Shown piece after piece: positions 9,083 through 17,372 of a DNA stretch of 64,000 bases; positions within the stretch are counted from its first letter, which is position 1, and every line of letters begins with the position of its first letter. Below the pieces are notes generated by a model. That model was not told where the DNA came from. It made no database searches and worked only from the letters and a program-made list of their open reading frames with translations. Origin of the DNA: Gemmatimonadaceae bacterium. GTDB lineage: Bacteria > Gemmatimonadota > Gemmatimonadetes > Gemmatimonadales > Gemmatimonadaceae. Where the stretch lies: contig DATLTC010000067.1 in the NCBI GenBank assembly GCA_035533755.1, positions 82,321 to 146,320 on the forward strand. The letters run 5' to 3'. A program made the position numbers and the translations under genes.

Positions 9083-10396
9083 CTAGAACCCTCCGCGGAA
9101 TCCGCCTCTACCACCCTGCGTGTTGCCCTGGAACGGATTCGCCGTCGCCGAGCCCGATGTGGAGCCGCCCGTGACCGCGGCGATGATCTGCATCCCTTCC
9201 TTGATCGTGGGACCGGTGATCTCCGTTTCCTGGCCGTCGGTGAGCCCGGTATGCACGCGCGCTATGGCAAGCTTGCCGCTGCTGTCCAGGTACCAGAGCG
9301 CCGCCACGTCCGGCAGGCGCTGAGCACCCGCTCCCCCTCGGCCGCCAGGACCGCCCCGGCCGCCGCCACCGCCGCCGCGCTGGAACCCACCGCCGCGGCG
9401 ACCGCGCGCCGCGGAGTCCGCGCCGCCGCTCCGCCGCCCGGAGTCACCGGACGAAGCGTACTGCTGGCGCATCTGCGCGATCATCGCCTGCGTGGGCCGG
9501 AAGCGAATCGCCGCATCCGGGATCTTGAGAACGGCGGTCGCCTTGGCGATCTCGAAGTTCACCGTGGCCGTCATGCCGGGACGCAGCGCGCCGTCGGGAT
9601 TGGGCACGTTCACCACCACGGGATAGTCCACCACGTTGTCCACCGTCGTCGACTGCAGCCGCACCTGCCGGACGATGCCGTGGAACACGCGATCGGGGTA
9701 TGCTTCGACCGTGAAGTCCGCGATCTGTCCGTCGTGGATCTGCCCGATGTCGGCCTCGTCCACCGACGCGATGATCTGCATGTTCTTGAGATCGCCGGCG
9801 ATGAGGAACAGCTCGGGCGCCGAGAAGCTGGCGGCCACCGTCTGTCCGGGATCCACCGTGCGCTTGATGACGATGCCGTCGATGGGCGAGTAGATGAACG
9901 CGTAGGCCAGGTTCTGTTCCGCCTCGGTGAGGGCCACGGAATCGGACTTGAGAGTGGCGATCGACATCGCGTAGTTGGCTTCGGCGGTTTCGTAGTCCGA
10001 CTGCGTCTCCGCCTTGTTGGTGAGCAGCCGCTCGATTTGCTGCACCGCGAACATCTTCTGCTTGAGGTCCGCCTCGCCCTGCGCCTCCGACGCCTTGGCG
10101 CGGTCCACGGACAACCGCAGCACCGTGGTATCGATGCGTGCCAGGAGTTCGCCCTTGCGCACGTGATCGTTGAAGTCCGCATAGAGCGCGTCGATGCGCC
10201 CGGACACCTGCGTGCCCACCTGCACGGAATCCACGGCGGTGAGGTTGCCCGTGGCGCTGACCGTGGATTCCAGGTCGCCGCGCGTGATCGGAACGAAGAG
10301 ATACGACGTCGTGCCGGCCGAGGCCTGACGCCGGAAGTAGGCGGTGGTGCCGGCCACGGCGATGATCACGACCAGCCCGATGATGATCCGTTTCAT
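9083..10396 (-). CDS. MacA-like periplasmic adaptor (membrane fusion protein)
   Basis: An HlyD/MacA-family adaptor of 437 aa, anchored by one N-terminal helix (IIIGLVVIIAVAGTTAYF). The lipoyl half-motifs (VSATGNLTAVDSVQVG and YSPIDGIVIKRTVDPGQ) flank a coiled coil of about residues 95-165, followed by beta-barrel and membrane-proximal domains. Unusually, about 40 residues around 318-360 form a Gly/Arg/Ser-rich insert (repeated GRRGGG and GGGGRGG runs), and the C-terminus ends in another Gly/Arg tail. The insert sits between the barrel and the membrane-proximal domain, so it may be a flexible linker. It is the first gene of the exporter operon, and a GAGGGAAG Shine-Dalgarno precedes the ATG. 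A strong sigma54 promoter lies upstream. Confidence 0.92.
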   Translation of the reverse strand: MKRIIIGLVVIIAVAGTTAYFRRQASAGTTSYLFVPITRGDLESTVSATGNLTAVDSVQVGTQVSGRIDALYADFNDHVRKGELLARIDTTVLRLSVDRAKASEAQGEADLKQKMFAVQQIERLLTNKAETQSDYETAEANYAMSIATLKSDSVALTEAEQNLAYAFIYSPIDGIVIKRTVDPGQTVAASFSAPELFLIAGDLKNMQIIASVDEADIGQIHDGQIADFTVEAYPDRVFHGIVRQVRLQSTTVDNVVDYPVVVNVPNPDGALRPGMTATVNFEIAKATAVLKIPDAAIRFRPTQAMIAQMRQQYASSGDSGRRSGGADSAARGRRGGGFQRGGGGGGRGGPGGRGGAGAQRLPDVAALWYLDSSGKLAIARVHTGLTDGQETEITGPTIKEGMQIIAAVTGGSTSGSATANPFQGNTQGGRGGFRGGF

Positions 10397-10460
10397 GCGA
10401 TTCGCTTCCCTCTGGAGTTGTGCACTTCGCGCCGGAGCGCGCTACGCTGGCCCTCCATAG

Positions 10461-10476
10461 AGCAATCCCCGTGCCA
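10461..10476 (-). promoter_or_regulatory. sigma54 (RpoN) promoter of the MacAB-like operon
   Basis: Read on the minus strand the bases are TGGCACG-GGGA-TTGCT. This matches the full -24/-12 consensus TGGCACG-N4-TTGCW, with GG and GC exactly 10 nt apart. Transcription would start near 10450 and leave a leader of about 55 nt before the adaptor ATG at 10396. It points towards an operon that ends with a sigma54-activating response regulator, so autoregulation by the two-component pair is a natural inference. Confidence 0.8.
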
Positions 10477-10514
10477 TGGGCCACGCGTAGGCCCCGCAAC
10501 GAGTTAGCCGCAGC

Positions 10515-10533
10515 GCACGGGCGCCGCCCGTGC
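10515..10533. promoter_or_regulatory. palindrome, candidate activator site for the sigma54 promoter
   Basis: A perfect inverted repeat GCACGGGCG-C-CGCCCGTGC (9-bp arms, 1-nt spacer) centred about 75 bp upstream of the predicted sigma54 transcription start. NtrC-type regulators bind dyads at roughly this distance. It could also be a chance GC-rich palindrome. A weaker -24/-12-like pair (TGGTGCG-GGAT-TGGCA on the minus strand) overlaps it at 10531-10546. Confidence 0.45.
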
Positions 10534-10632
10534 CAATCCCGCACCAGCCACTGCGGATTCCGCACGCCGCCGTACGCGACTCCGGACACTTCCATATATT
10601 CGAAACACCACGCGTCTGAGGAGAAGCGAGCC

Positions 10633-11130
10633 ATGCGCATCGAGCTCCAGGTGAACGGCCGAACGCACACCGTGGACGTGGATCCGAGCCGGAGCCTGCT
10701 GAGCGTGCTCCGCGAAGATCTCACGCTCACGGGGCCCAAGTACGGCTGCGGCGAATCGCAGTGCGGCGCGTGCACCGTGCTGCTCGACGGACGGTCGGTG
10801 CACTCGTGCGTGACGCCGGTGTCGGCGGCGGTGAACGCGCCGGTCACCACGATCGAGGGACTCGAACGCGACGGCCGGCTGCACGTGGTGCAGCAGGCGT
10901 TCCTCGACGAGCAGGTGGCGCAGTGCGGCTACTGCACGGGCGGGATGATCATGGCCGCGATCTCGCTGCTCGCCGCCACGCCCAAGCCGTCGCGCGACGA
11001 GATCGTGCGCGCCATGGACGGGAACGTCTGCCGCTGCGGCACCTACCCGCGGATCGTGACCGCCATCCAGCGCGCCGCCGGCCAACTGGCGCAACCGGCA
11101 GTCCAGACCTTCCGAGAGGTCCAGCCATGA
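10633..11130 (+). CDS. [2Fe-2S] subunit of a molybdenum hydroxylase (IorA-like)
   Basis: A 165-aa iron-sulfur subunit of the xanthine oxidase family, isoquinoline 1-oxidoreductase type. The plant-ferredoxin cluster motif GCGESQCGACTVLLDG (residues 39-54) is followed by a C-terminal helical [2Fe-2S] domain with CGYCTGGMIM and the paired CRCGTYPRI. These eight cysteines carry the two clusters that move electrons from the molybdenum site of the large subunit. The ATG at 10633 follows a strong GAGGAGAAG Shine-Dalgarno. The stop overlaps the next start by 4 bp (ATGA). It is divergent from the exporter operon. Confidence 0.93.
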   Translation: MRIELQVNGRTHTVDVDPSRSLLSVLREDLTLTGPKYGCGESQCGACTVLLDGRSVHSCVTPVSAAVNAPVTTIEGLERDGRLHVVQQAFLDEQVAQCGYCTGGMIMAAISLLAATPKPSRDEIVRAMDGNVCRCGTYPRIVTAIQRAAGQLAQPAVQTFREVQP

Positions 11131-13262
11131 CGAACTCGCGCCGCGACTTTCTCAAGACGCTCGGCAGCGGCATCGCCATCGCGCTCGTCACCGGCGACGC
11201 CACGGCTCAGGGCCTGCATCGGGCCATCCATCCCGGCGCGAGCGGCGGTGCGCCCGCGCCCACGGATCAGATCGCGGCGTGGCTGCACGTCGGCGCCGAC
11301 GATTCCGTCACCGTCTACACCGGCAAGGTCGAGGTCGGCCAGGGCATCCGCACGTCGCTTGCCCAGGAGCTGGCCGAGGAGCTGCGCGTGCCGCTGGCGT
11401 CGGTGCACATGATCATGGGCGACACCGACCTCACGCCGTACGACATGGGCACCTTCGGCAGCATGTCCACGCCGCGCATGGGGCCCATCCTCCGCAAGGC
11501 CGGCGCGTCGGCGCGCGAACTGCTCATCGACCTTGCCGCCGCCAAGTGGCGCGTGGGCCGCGAGACGTTGACCGCCCAACTGGGCGCGGTCGTCGACCGC
11601 GCGCACGGCCGCCGCGCCACGTACGGCGAATTGACGGCCGGCCGCCTGCTGGTCGAGACGATGCGCGACGACGCGCCGCTCACGCCGGCCTCGGCGTGGA
11701 TGACGGCCGGACACTCCCTGCCCCGCGTGGGCGCGCGGGACGTCGTCACCGGCCGCCATCAGTACCCGTCGGACATCACCCGTCCGGGCATGCTCCACGG
11801 CAAGGTGCTGCGCGCGCCCTCCATCGGCGCCACCATGCAGTCCGTGGACGCGAGCGACGCCGCCTCGGTCAACGACGCGATCGTCGTGCAGGACGGGCAG
11901 TTCGTGGGCGTGGCGGCGCCGCGCACGGCCGACGCCGAGCGCGCGCTGATCTCCATTCGCGCCACGTGGGCGCCCGCGCCGGGCCCGCAGCCGTCGTCGC
12001 TCGATGTCTACGACTATCTCAAGCGCACGCGCCCCGCGCCGAGCAGCGGGCGCGGCGGCGGCGAGGGATTCGGCGGCGGCGAGCCCTTCGTGCAGGGCGA
12101 CGTGGACGGCGCGCTCAAGTCCGCGGCGCACACGCTGGCGCGCACGTACACGGTGGCGTACATCGCCCACGTGCCGCTGGAGCCGCGGGCCGCCGTGGCC
12201 GAGTGGACCACGGACGACAAGGGCCCGAAGCTCACCGTGTGGACGGGCACGCAGCGCCCATTCGGCGTCAAGGAAGAACTGATGCGCGCCTTCGACCTGG
12301 CCGACGACCGCGTGCGCGTGATCATGCCCGACACGGGCTCGGGGTACGGCGGCAAGCACACCGGGGAATGCGCCGTCGAAGCGGCGCGCCTGGCCCGTGG
12401 CGCCAGGCAGCCGGTGTCGCTGGTGTGGACGCGCGAAGAGGAATTCCGTTGGGCGTACTTCCGGCCGGCCGGCGTGATCGACGTGAACGCCGGCATGACC
12501 GCCGACGGCACGCTCACGGCGTGGGCGTTCGACAATTACAACTCCGGCCCGGCCGCCATCCGGCCCATGTACGCGATCACCAACCAGCGCGTGGAGTACC
12601 ACCCCAGCGAGTCGCCGCTGCGGCAGGGGTCGTATCGCGGCCTGGCGGCCACGGCCAACCACTTCGCGCGCGAGATGCATGTCGACGAGATGGCGCGCCT
12701 GGTGGGCATGGACACGCTGGCCTTCCGGCTCCGGAACCTCGCGGACGAGCGCCTGCGCGCCGTGTTCCAGACCGCGGCCGACAGGTTCGGCTGGGGCAAG
12801 CCGCGGGCCGAGGGGCGCGGCGTGGGCATCGCCGGCGGCTTCGAGAAGGGCGGCTACATCGCCACCGCGATCGAGGTCGCGGTGGACCGGACGAGCGGAT
12901 CGGTGAAGCTGGTGCGTGGCGTGAGCGCGTTCGACTGCGGCGCCGTGGTCAATCCCGACATCCTGCGCAATCAGATCGAGGGCGCATTCATCCAGGGCAT
13001 CGGCGGCGCGCTGTTCGAGGCGATCGATTTCGACCATGGCGTGATCCGCAACGCGCACCTGGCGCAGTACCGGGTGCCGCGCTTCTCCGACGTGCCCGAC
13101 GTCGAGGTCGTGCTCATCGACCGCAAGGACCAGACGCCGATGGGCGCCGGTGAGACGCCGATCTTCGGCGTGGCGCCGGCCATCGGCGCGGCGATCTTCG
13201 ACGCCACCGGCATCCGCGTGCGCCAACTGCCGATGGCGCGGGGCGGGCTCCGGACGAGCTGA
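11127..13262 (+). CDS. molybdopterin-binding subunit of an aldehyde/isoquinoline-type oxidoreductase (IorB-like)
   Basis: A molybdenum hydroxylase large subunit of 711 aa. It starts with a Tat-type leader (RRDFLKTLG, then a hydrophobic stretch to about residue 28), so the enzyme is probably exported folded or attached at the periplasmic side. The cofactor-binding segments are recognisable: KVEVGQGIRT, GSGYGGKHTGE, SPLRQGSYRGLAA, and the catalytic Glu in MGAGETPIFGV near the end. The usual domain length is kept but there is only one large chain, as in IorB. The short Gly-rich linker at about residues 310-325 (SSGRGGGEGFGGGE) is a local oddity. Substrate is unknown: an aldehyde or N-heterocycle. 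No cytochrome partner or MocA/XdhC maturation gene is adjacent. Confidence 0.9.
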   Translation: MTNSRRDFLKTLGSGIAIALVTGDATAQGLHRAIHPGASGGAPAPTDQIAAWLHVGADDSVTVYTGKVEVGQGIRTSLAQELAEELRVPLASVHMIMGDTDLTPYDMGTFGSMSTPRMGPILRKAGASARELLIDLAAAKWRVGRETLTAQLGAVVDRAHGRRATYGELTAGRLLVETMRDDAPLTPASAWMTAGHSLPRVGARDVVTGRHQYPSDITRPGMLHGKVLRAPSIGATMQSVDASDAASVNDAIVVQDGQFVGVAAPRTADAERALISIRATWAPAPGPQPSSLDVYDYLKRTRPAPSSGRGGGEGFGGGEPFVQGDVDGALKSAAHTLARTYTVAYIAHVPLEPRAAVAEWTTDDKGPKLTVWTGTQRPFGVKEELMRAFDLADDRVRVIMPDTGSGYGGKHTGECAVEAARLARGARQPVSLVWTREEEFRWAYFRPAGVIDVNAGMTADGTLTAWAFDNYNSGPAAIRPMYAITNQRVEYHPSESPLRQGSYRGLAATANHFAREMHVDEMARLVGMDTLAFRLRNLADERLRAVFQTAADRFGWGKPRAEGRGVGIAGGFEKGGYIATAIEVAVDRTSGSVKLVRGVSAFDCGAVVNPDILRNQIEGAFIQGIGGALFEAIDFDHGVIRNAHLAQYRVPRFSDVPDVEVVLIDRKDQTPMGAGETPIFGVAPAIGAAIFDATGIRVRQLPMARGGLRTS

Positions 13263-13287
13263 AGGTCGGCGCCCGCCCCGCGGCGCG

Positions 13288-14469
13288 TCAGCGAACGGCG
13301 AGCACGATCTCGATGATGATCAGCAGGATGATCATCGTCTCGAGCATCTCGCTACGCCGCGACTGCGCCTCGGCGTTGAGCATCCCGTAGGTCTCGCGGA
13401 TGATGGCCAGCTTGCGATCGATGCTCGACCGCCAGGCGCGCCCGCGGAACACCTCCATCGCCGCCGTATACACGCGCGCCAGATACACGTCGTCGGTCAC
13501 GCTCAGCGCGTTGTCCACCCGCTCCACCGTCTCGGTGGTGTCGGCGAACAGTTCGTACAGCCGCGCCAGCACGCGGGCGAATCCGGTGGTGAAGAACGCC
13601 CGCGCGCCGCGCCGGGCCCGCGCGATGTCGTCGTACATCCGCGGCAGCGCGTCGTCGAGCGCCGCGCTGTAATAGCGCAACTCGAGCAGCTGCGCGTTGG
13701 CGAACTCCAGCACCCACTCCACGTCGCTCTCCTCGGCCGGCTCGCCGCTGAGCGCCAGCGCGTGCTCCCAGGTGAGTACCGTGAGATCGTCCTCGTAGTA
13801 GCTCAGCCGGTGCGGCAGGAGTTCGCGGCGGGCGCTCTCGCTCAACGGCTGCTCCTCCTGCAACAGCAGAGGCGTGAGCAGTTGGTCGTGGAGCGCGGCG
13901 GGGGGCACGCGTTCGCCGGCCGCGTCCCACAGTCCGGTGAGCCGGAATACCGTGTAATCCTCGGTCACTGCGGCCACCCGCGGCCGCGCGATGGCCGGCG
14001 CGAGCATGGCGGTGAGCGCGCGAAGGGCCGGCTCGAAGATGTCCCGTTCGCGGAGGGCCCGCTCCACATCGCGGCCGAATCGCGAGAACGCCGTCCACGG
14101 CAGCCGCTCGGCGCCGGGCCGGATACGGGCGCGCAACGCGATCGTGCCGAAGTCGTACAGCCGCGCCGAGAGCTGGGCCGCCACGCCGTCGAGCGGGGGG
14201 CCGAGCGGCACGGGCCCCACGTTCACGAGCAGCGGCGGATTGGGAATGCGCAGGGCCAGCGCCTGCGCGCTGAGCGGCGACAGCCGCACCGTGGCGCCCG
14301 CCGGCGCCAGCGCCGCGGCGCGGTCCAGGTCGATCGCGTACCCCACATCGTACAGGCGGTAGGCCACGGCCCATCCGCTGGTCTCCAGCGCCGACGCCGC
14401 GGCGCGCGGCCCGGTCGCCGCGGCGCCGGCGCTTGCACTGGTTCCGCTCGATGACTCGATGACGCGCAC
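13288..14469 (-). CDS. RMD1/YagE (DUF155)-like membrane-anchored protein
   Basis: A protein of about 393 aa. Its central strand LYDFGTIAL, long helical middle and C-terminal sequence ending in one hydrophobic helix (MIILLIIIEIVLAV) resemble the RMD1/YagE/DUF155 family, whose members have the LYDYG-type strand and a C-terminal membrane anchor. The function in bacteria is unknown. The GTG at 14469 is taken as start because the frame upstream is Arg/Pro-rich and lacks character; the first 25 residues (Ser/Ala/Gly-rich) may still be non-conserved. It is divergent from the DUF969 gene and convergent with the molybdenum hydroxylase. Confidence 0.55.
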   Translation of the reverse strand: MRVIESSSGTSASAGAAATGPRAAASALETSGWAVAYRLYDVGYAIDLDRAAALAPAGATVRLSPLSAQALALRIPNPPLLVNVGPVPLGPPLDGVAAQLSARLYDFGTIALRARIRPGAERLPWTAFSRFGRDVERALRERDIFEPALRALTAMLAPAIARPRVAAVTEDYTVFRLTGLWDAAGERVPPAALHDQLLTPLLLQEEQPLSESARRELLPHRLSYYEDDLTVLTWEHALALSGEPAEESDVEWVLEFANAQLLELRYYSAALDDALPRMYDDIARARRGARAFFTTGFARVLARLYELFADTTETVERVDNALSVTDDVYLARVYTAAMEVFRGRAWRSSIDRKLAIIRETYGMLNAEAQSRRSEMLETMIILLIIIEIVLAVR

Positions 14470-14612
14470 CGTCGACCTCCGCGGGGCTGGCCCTCTCCTG
14501 CACCATGGCCCCGTGCGCGAGCGCCCGCCGTCGGGGCTTGCCCCACGCCGCCTCAGGGGTCTTCCCGCCACCGATTGCCGCCGCGCCCGGACCGCCCGTA
14601 CCTTATGCCTCC

Positions 14613-15350
14613 ATGCTCGCCCTCCTCGGCGTCCTCGTCGTCATCATCGGATTCGCCCTCCGACTCAATGCGCTCCTCGTGGTCACCTGCGCCGGCATCG
14701 TCACCGGCCTGGCCGGCGGCCTCGGCCTCCACGAGGTGATCGCCGCGTTCGGCAAAGCCTTCACGCAGAATCGCTACGTCGCGATCGTCTGGATGGTGCT
14801 GCCGGTGATCGGCCTCCTCGAACGCAGCGGCCTCAAGGAGCGCGCCCGCGAGATGATCGCGCGCATCCACGCTGCCACCACGGGCCGCGTGCTCATGGTC
14901 TACCTGGCGCTTCGCCAGATCACCTCCGCGCTCGGCCTCACCTCGCTGGGGGGACAGGCGCAGATGGTGCGGCCCCTCATCGCCCCGATGGCCGAGGGCG
15001 CGGCGGAGAGCCGCTACGGCGACCTGCCGGACGACACGCGATTCCGCATCCGCGCCTTTGCCGCGGCCACGGACAACGTGGGCATGTTCTTCGGCGAGGA
15101 CATCTTCATCGCCATCGGGTCCATTCTCCTGATCAAGGGATTCCTGGCGCAGAACGGCATCACCGTGCAGCCGACGACGCTCGCCAAATGGTCGGTGCCC
15201 ACGGCGCTGGCGGCGTTCGCCATCCACGGCACGCGCCTGGCGCTGCTCGACCGGCGCCTCAAGCGGGAGTTGGGAGCGGGAGCGCCCAACGGTCGAACCG
15301 CTCCGCCGGCCGACGCCCCCGCGGGGCCGCACGCCGAGGACGGGCGATGA
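14613..15350 (+). CDS. DUF969 family membrane protein
   Basis: A 245-aa integral membrane protein with about six hydrophobic segments. It starts MLALLGVLVVIIGFALRLN and has family-typical RLNALLVVTCAGIVTGLAGG, VWMVLPVIGLLERSGLKERA and ATDNVGMFFGEDIFIA. DUF969 proteins always seem to pair with DUF979 and are thought to form a two-component permease; the substrate is not settled. The stop overlaps the DUF979 start by 4 bp. The C-terminal 20 residues are Pro/Ala-rich and poorly conserved-looking. Confidence 0.85.
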   Translation: MLALLGVLVVIIGFALRLNALLVVTCAGIVTGLAGGLGLHEVIAAFGKAFTQNRYVAIVWMVLPVIGLLERSGLKERAREMIARIHAATTGRVLMVYLALRQITSALGLTSLGGQAQMVRPLIAPMAEGAAESRYGDLPDDTRFRIRAFAAATDNVGMFFGEDIFIAIGSILLIKGFLAQNGITVQPTTLAKWSVPTALAAFAIHGTRLALLDRRLKRELGAGAPNGRTAPPADAPAGPHAEDGR

Positions 15351-16303
15351 TCGGCCTCGAAGCGATCTACCTGCTCATGGGGCTGATGGTCGGCGGCATC
15401 GCCCTCGTGAACCTCCTCGACGCCAAGGACGCCAAGCGGTACAACAAGACCGCGTTCTGGGGGATCTACGCCGTCACGTTCCTGTTCGGCACCCACCTGC
15501 CCGACTTCGTGAACGGCTGCCTGGTGATCGGCATGGTGCTGGTGTCGAGCATCGGGGGGTTGGGGCGCGGCGGTCCCGAATCGGTCACGCAAGAACAGCG
15601 CGCCGCCAGCGCGCGCCGGTGGGGCAACCTGCTGTTCGTGCCGGCGCTGCTCATCCCCGCCGTGACGCTGCTCGGCACCACCGTGTTCCAGGGCATCCGC
15701 ATCAACGGCGTGCCGCTCATCGATCCCGCCCAAGTGACCGTGATCTCGCTGGGCCTGGCCACCGTGGTGTCGCTGGCCGTGGGGATGGTCATGCTGCGCG
15801 CGCCGCTGCGGTCGCCGATCGTCGAGGCGCGGCGGCTCATGGATTCCGTGGGCTGGGCGGCGGTGCTGCCGCAGATGCTGGCGGCGCTCGGGGCGCTGTT
15901 CGCCATCGCCGGAGTGGGCGGCGTGGTGTCCACGCTGGTGAATCGGTGGATTCCGCTGAACACGCCCGTCGTCGTGGTGATCACGTACGCCGGGGGCATG
16001 GCGCTGTTCACGATCATCATGGGCAATGCGTTCGCCGCCTTTCCGGTGATGACCGCGGGCATCGGCCTGCCGCTGATCGTGCACCGCTTCGGCGGCGACC
16101 CGGCGATCATGGCGGCCCTCGGCATGCTCTCCGGCTATTGCGGCACGCTGATGACGCCGATGGCCGCCAACTTCAACATCGTGCCGGCGGCGCTGCTGGA
16201 ACTGCCCGACGAGCACGCGGTCATCAAGGTGCAGATCCCCACCGGGATCCTGCTCCTGGCCACGAACATCCTGCTGATGTACTTCCTCGTCTTCCGGTAC
16301 TGA
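15347..16303 (+). CDS. DUF979 family membrane protein
   Basis: A 318-aa integral membrane protein with about eight helices. Family-like segments are LVNLLDAKDAKRYNKTAFWG near the start, MGNAFAAFPVMTAGIG, LGMLSGYCGTLMTPMAANFN and the terminal ILLLATNILLMYFLVF. It is translationally coupled to DUF969 (ATGA overlap), which supports a two-subunit transporter. In other genomes this pair often sits with pyroglutamyl-peptidase or 5-oxoproline genes; none of those is present here, so a pyroglutamate or amino-acid-derivative substrate is only a suggestion. Confidence 0.85.
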   Translation: MIGLEAIYLLMGLMVGGIALVNLLDAKDAKRYNKTAFWGIYAVTFLFGTHLPDFVNGCLVIGMVLVSSIGGLGRGGPESVTQEQRAASARRWGNLLFVPALLIPAVTLLGTTVFQGIRINGVPLIDPAQVTVISLGLATVVSLAVGMVMLRAPLRSPIVEARRLMDSVGWAAVLPQMLAALGALFAIAGVGGVVSTLVNRWIPLNTPVVVVITYAGGMALFTIIMGNAFAAFPVMTAGIGLPLIVHRFGGDPAIMAALGMLSGYCGTLMTPMAANFNIVPAALLELPDEHAVIKVQIPTGILLLATNILLMYFLVFRY

Positions 16304-16305
16304 AC

Positions 16306-17340
16306 ATGTCCAGCCGTCTCGATCCCGATCGTGACGCCGCGCTCTCGGCGAGCGTGGCGTCCCACTTTGCCGGGCTCGCCCTGTCGCACGTGGAGCGCGA
16401 GTACCCCAACAAGCTCGATCACGTGATCAACGGGCCGGACGACGTGCGGGGGCCGCGCGCGCTGCACCCGATCTTCCACGGCAGCTTCGACTGGCACTCG
16501 TGCGTGCACGGTTACTGGCTGCTCGCCCATCTGTATCGCACGGTCCCGTCGCTCGACGCGGCGGCGCGCATCCGCGAGCTGTTCAACCGGCAACTCACGC
16601 CCGACAAGGTGGGCGGCGAGCTGGCGTATCTGCGCCAGCCCTCGCGCGCCGGGTTCGAGCGGCCCTACGGTTGGGCCTGGCTGCTGATGCTCGCCGGGGA
16701 GCTGTCCCGGCACGCCACCGACGAGGGCGCGCGCTGGGCGGCCGCGCTGCAGCCGCTGGCCGGTGCGTTCGCGCAGCGGTTCCGCGACTTCCTGCCCAGA
16801 GCCACATATCCGGTGCGCGTGGGCACGCATTTCAACACCGCGTTCGCGCTCACCCTGGCGCAGGAGTACGCGGACGCGGTGGGCGACGCGGCGTTCACCG
16901 ATCTCCTGCGCGAGAAGGCCAACGCCTGGTACGGCGACGACGCGGACTGTCAGGCGTGGGAGCCCGGCGGCGACGACTTTCTGTCATCGGCGCTCATCGA
17001 GGCGGAGTGCATGCGCCGCGCCCTGCCCGCGGCAGGATTCGCCGCCTGGCTCGACCGCTTCCTGCCGCGCCTCGCGCAGCGCCATCCGGCCACCCTGTTC
17101 CGGCCCGCGCACGTGAGCGACCGCAGCGACGGCAAGATCGCCCACCTGGACGGCGTCAACCTGAGCCGCGCCTGGTGCTGGCGCGCGCTGGCGCGCGCGC
17201 TCCCCGACGGCGATCCGCGCCGCGCGCTCGCTCGCGAGACCGCCGACCTGCACCTCGCGGCGAGCCTGCCGCACGTGGCCGGCGACTACATGGGCGAGCA
17301 CTGGCTGGCCACGTACGCGGTGCTCGCACTCGAATCCTGA
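16306..17340 (+). CDS. DUF2891 family protein
   Basis: A 344-aa soluble protein without a signal peptide. It contains the conserved family blocks YPNKLDHVI, HPIFHGSFDWHSCVHGYW near residue 60, FERPYGWAWLL, VRVGTHFNTAFAL, EPGGDDFLSSALIEAE and DGVNLSRAWCW. The several invariant His, Trp and acidic residues and the alpha-helical pattern suggest an (alpha/alpha)6-barrel enzyme, perhaps acting on a carbohydrate or peptide, but no activity is established. It starts 2 bp after DUF979 and is clearly in the same operon, a pairing seen in other bacteria. Confidence 0.85.
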   Translation: MSSRLDPDRDAALSASVASHFAGLALSHVEREYPNKLDHVINGPDDVRGPRALHPIFHGSFDWHSCVHGYWLLAHLYRTVPSLDAAARIRELFNRQLTPDKVGGELAYLRQPSRAGFERPYGWAWLLMLAGELSRHATDEGARWAAALQPLAGAFAQRFRDFLPRATYPVRVGTHFNTAFALTLAQEYADAVGDAAFTDLLREKANAWYGDDADCQAWEPGGDDFLSSALIEAECMRRALPAAGFAAWLDRFLPRLAQRHPATLFRPAHVSDRSDGKIAHLDGVNLSRAWCWRALARALPDGDPRRALARETADLHLAASLPHVAGDYMGEHWLATYAVLALES

Positions 17341-17372
17341 CCCCTCCTACCCTCCTACCGCCCTACCCTCTC
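17341..17372. repeat. short CCTACC-type tandem repeat between convergent genes
   Basis: The 30-bp gap between the DUF2891 stop and the stop of the convergent metallopeptidase is almost wholly a degenerate tandem array of CCTACC(C/G) units (cctcctaccctcctaccg followed by ccctaccctc). A related heptamer array occurs at 53312-53335. No hairpin is seen. Confidence 0.4.

Noticed and set aside
10531..10546. A second sigma54-like promoter overlapping the palindrome
   Set aside because: GG/GC spacing is right but the -12 box (TGGCA) and -24 box (TGGTGCG) are each imperfect; mentioned only as a weak site.
11043..13226. A 727-codon open frame opposite the molybdenum hydroxylase
   Set aside because: Arg/His/Ala-rich, without motifs or start signal; the plus strand carries all conserved catalytic blocks.
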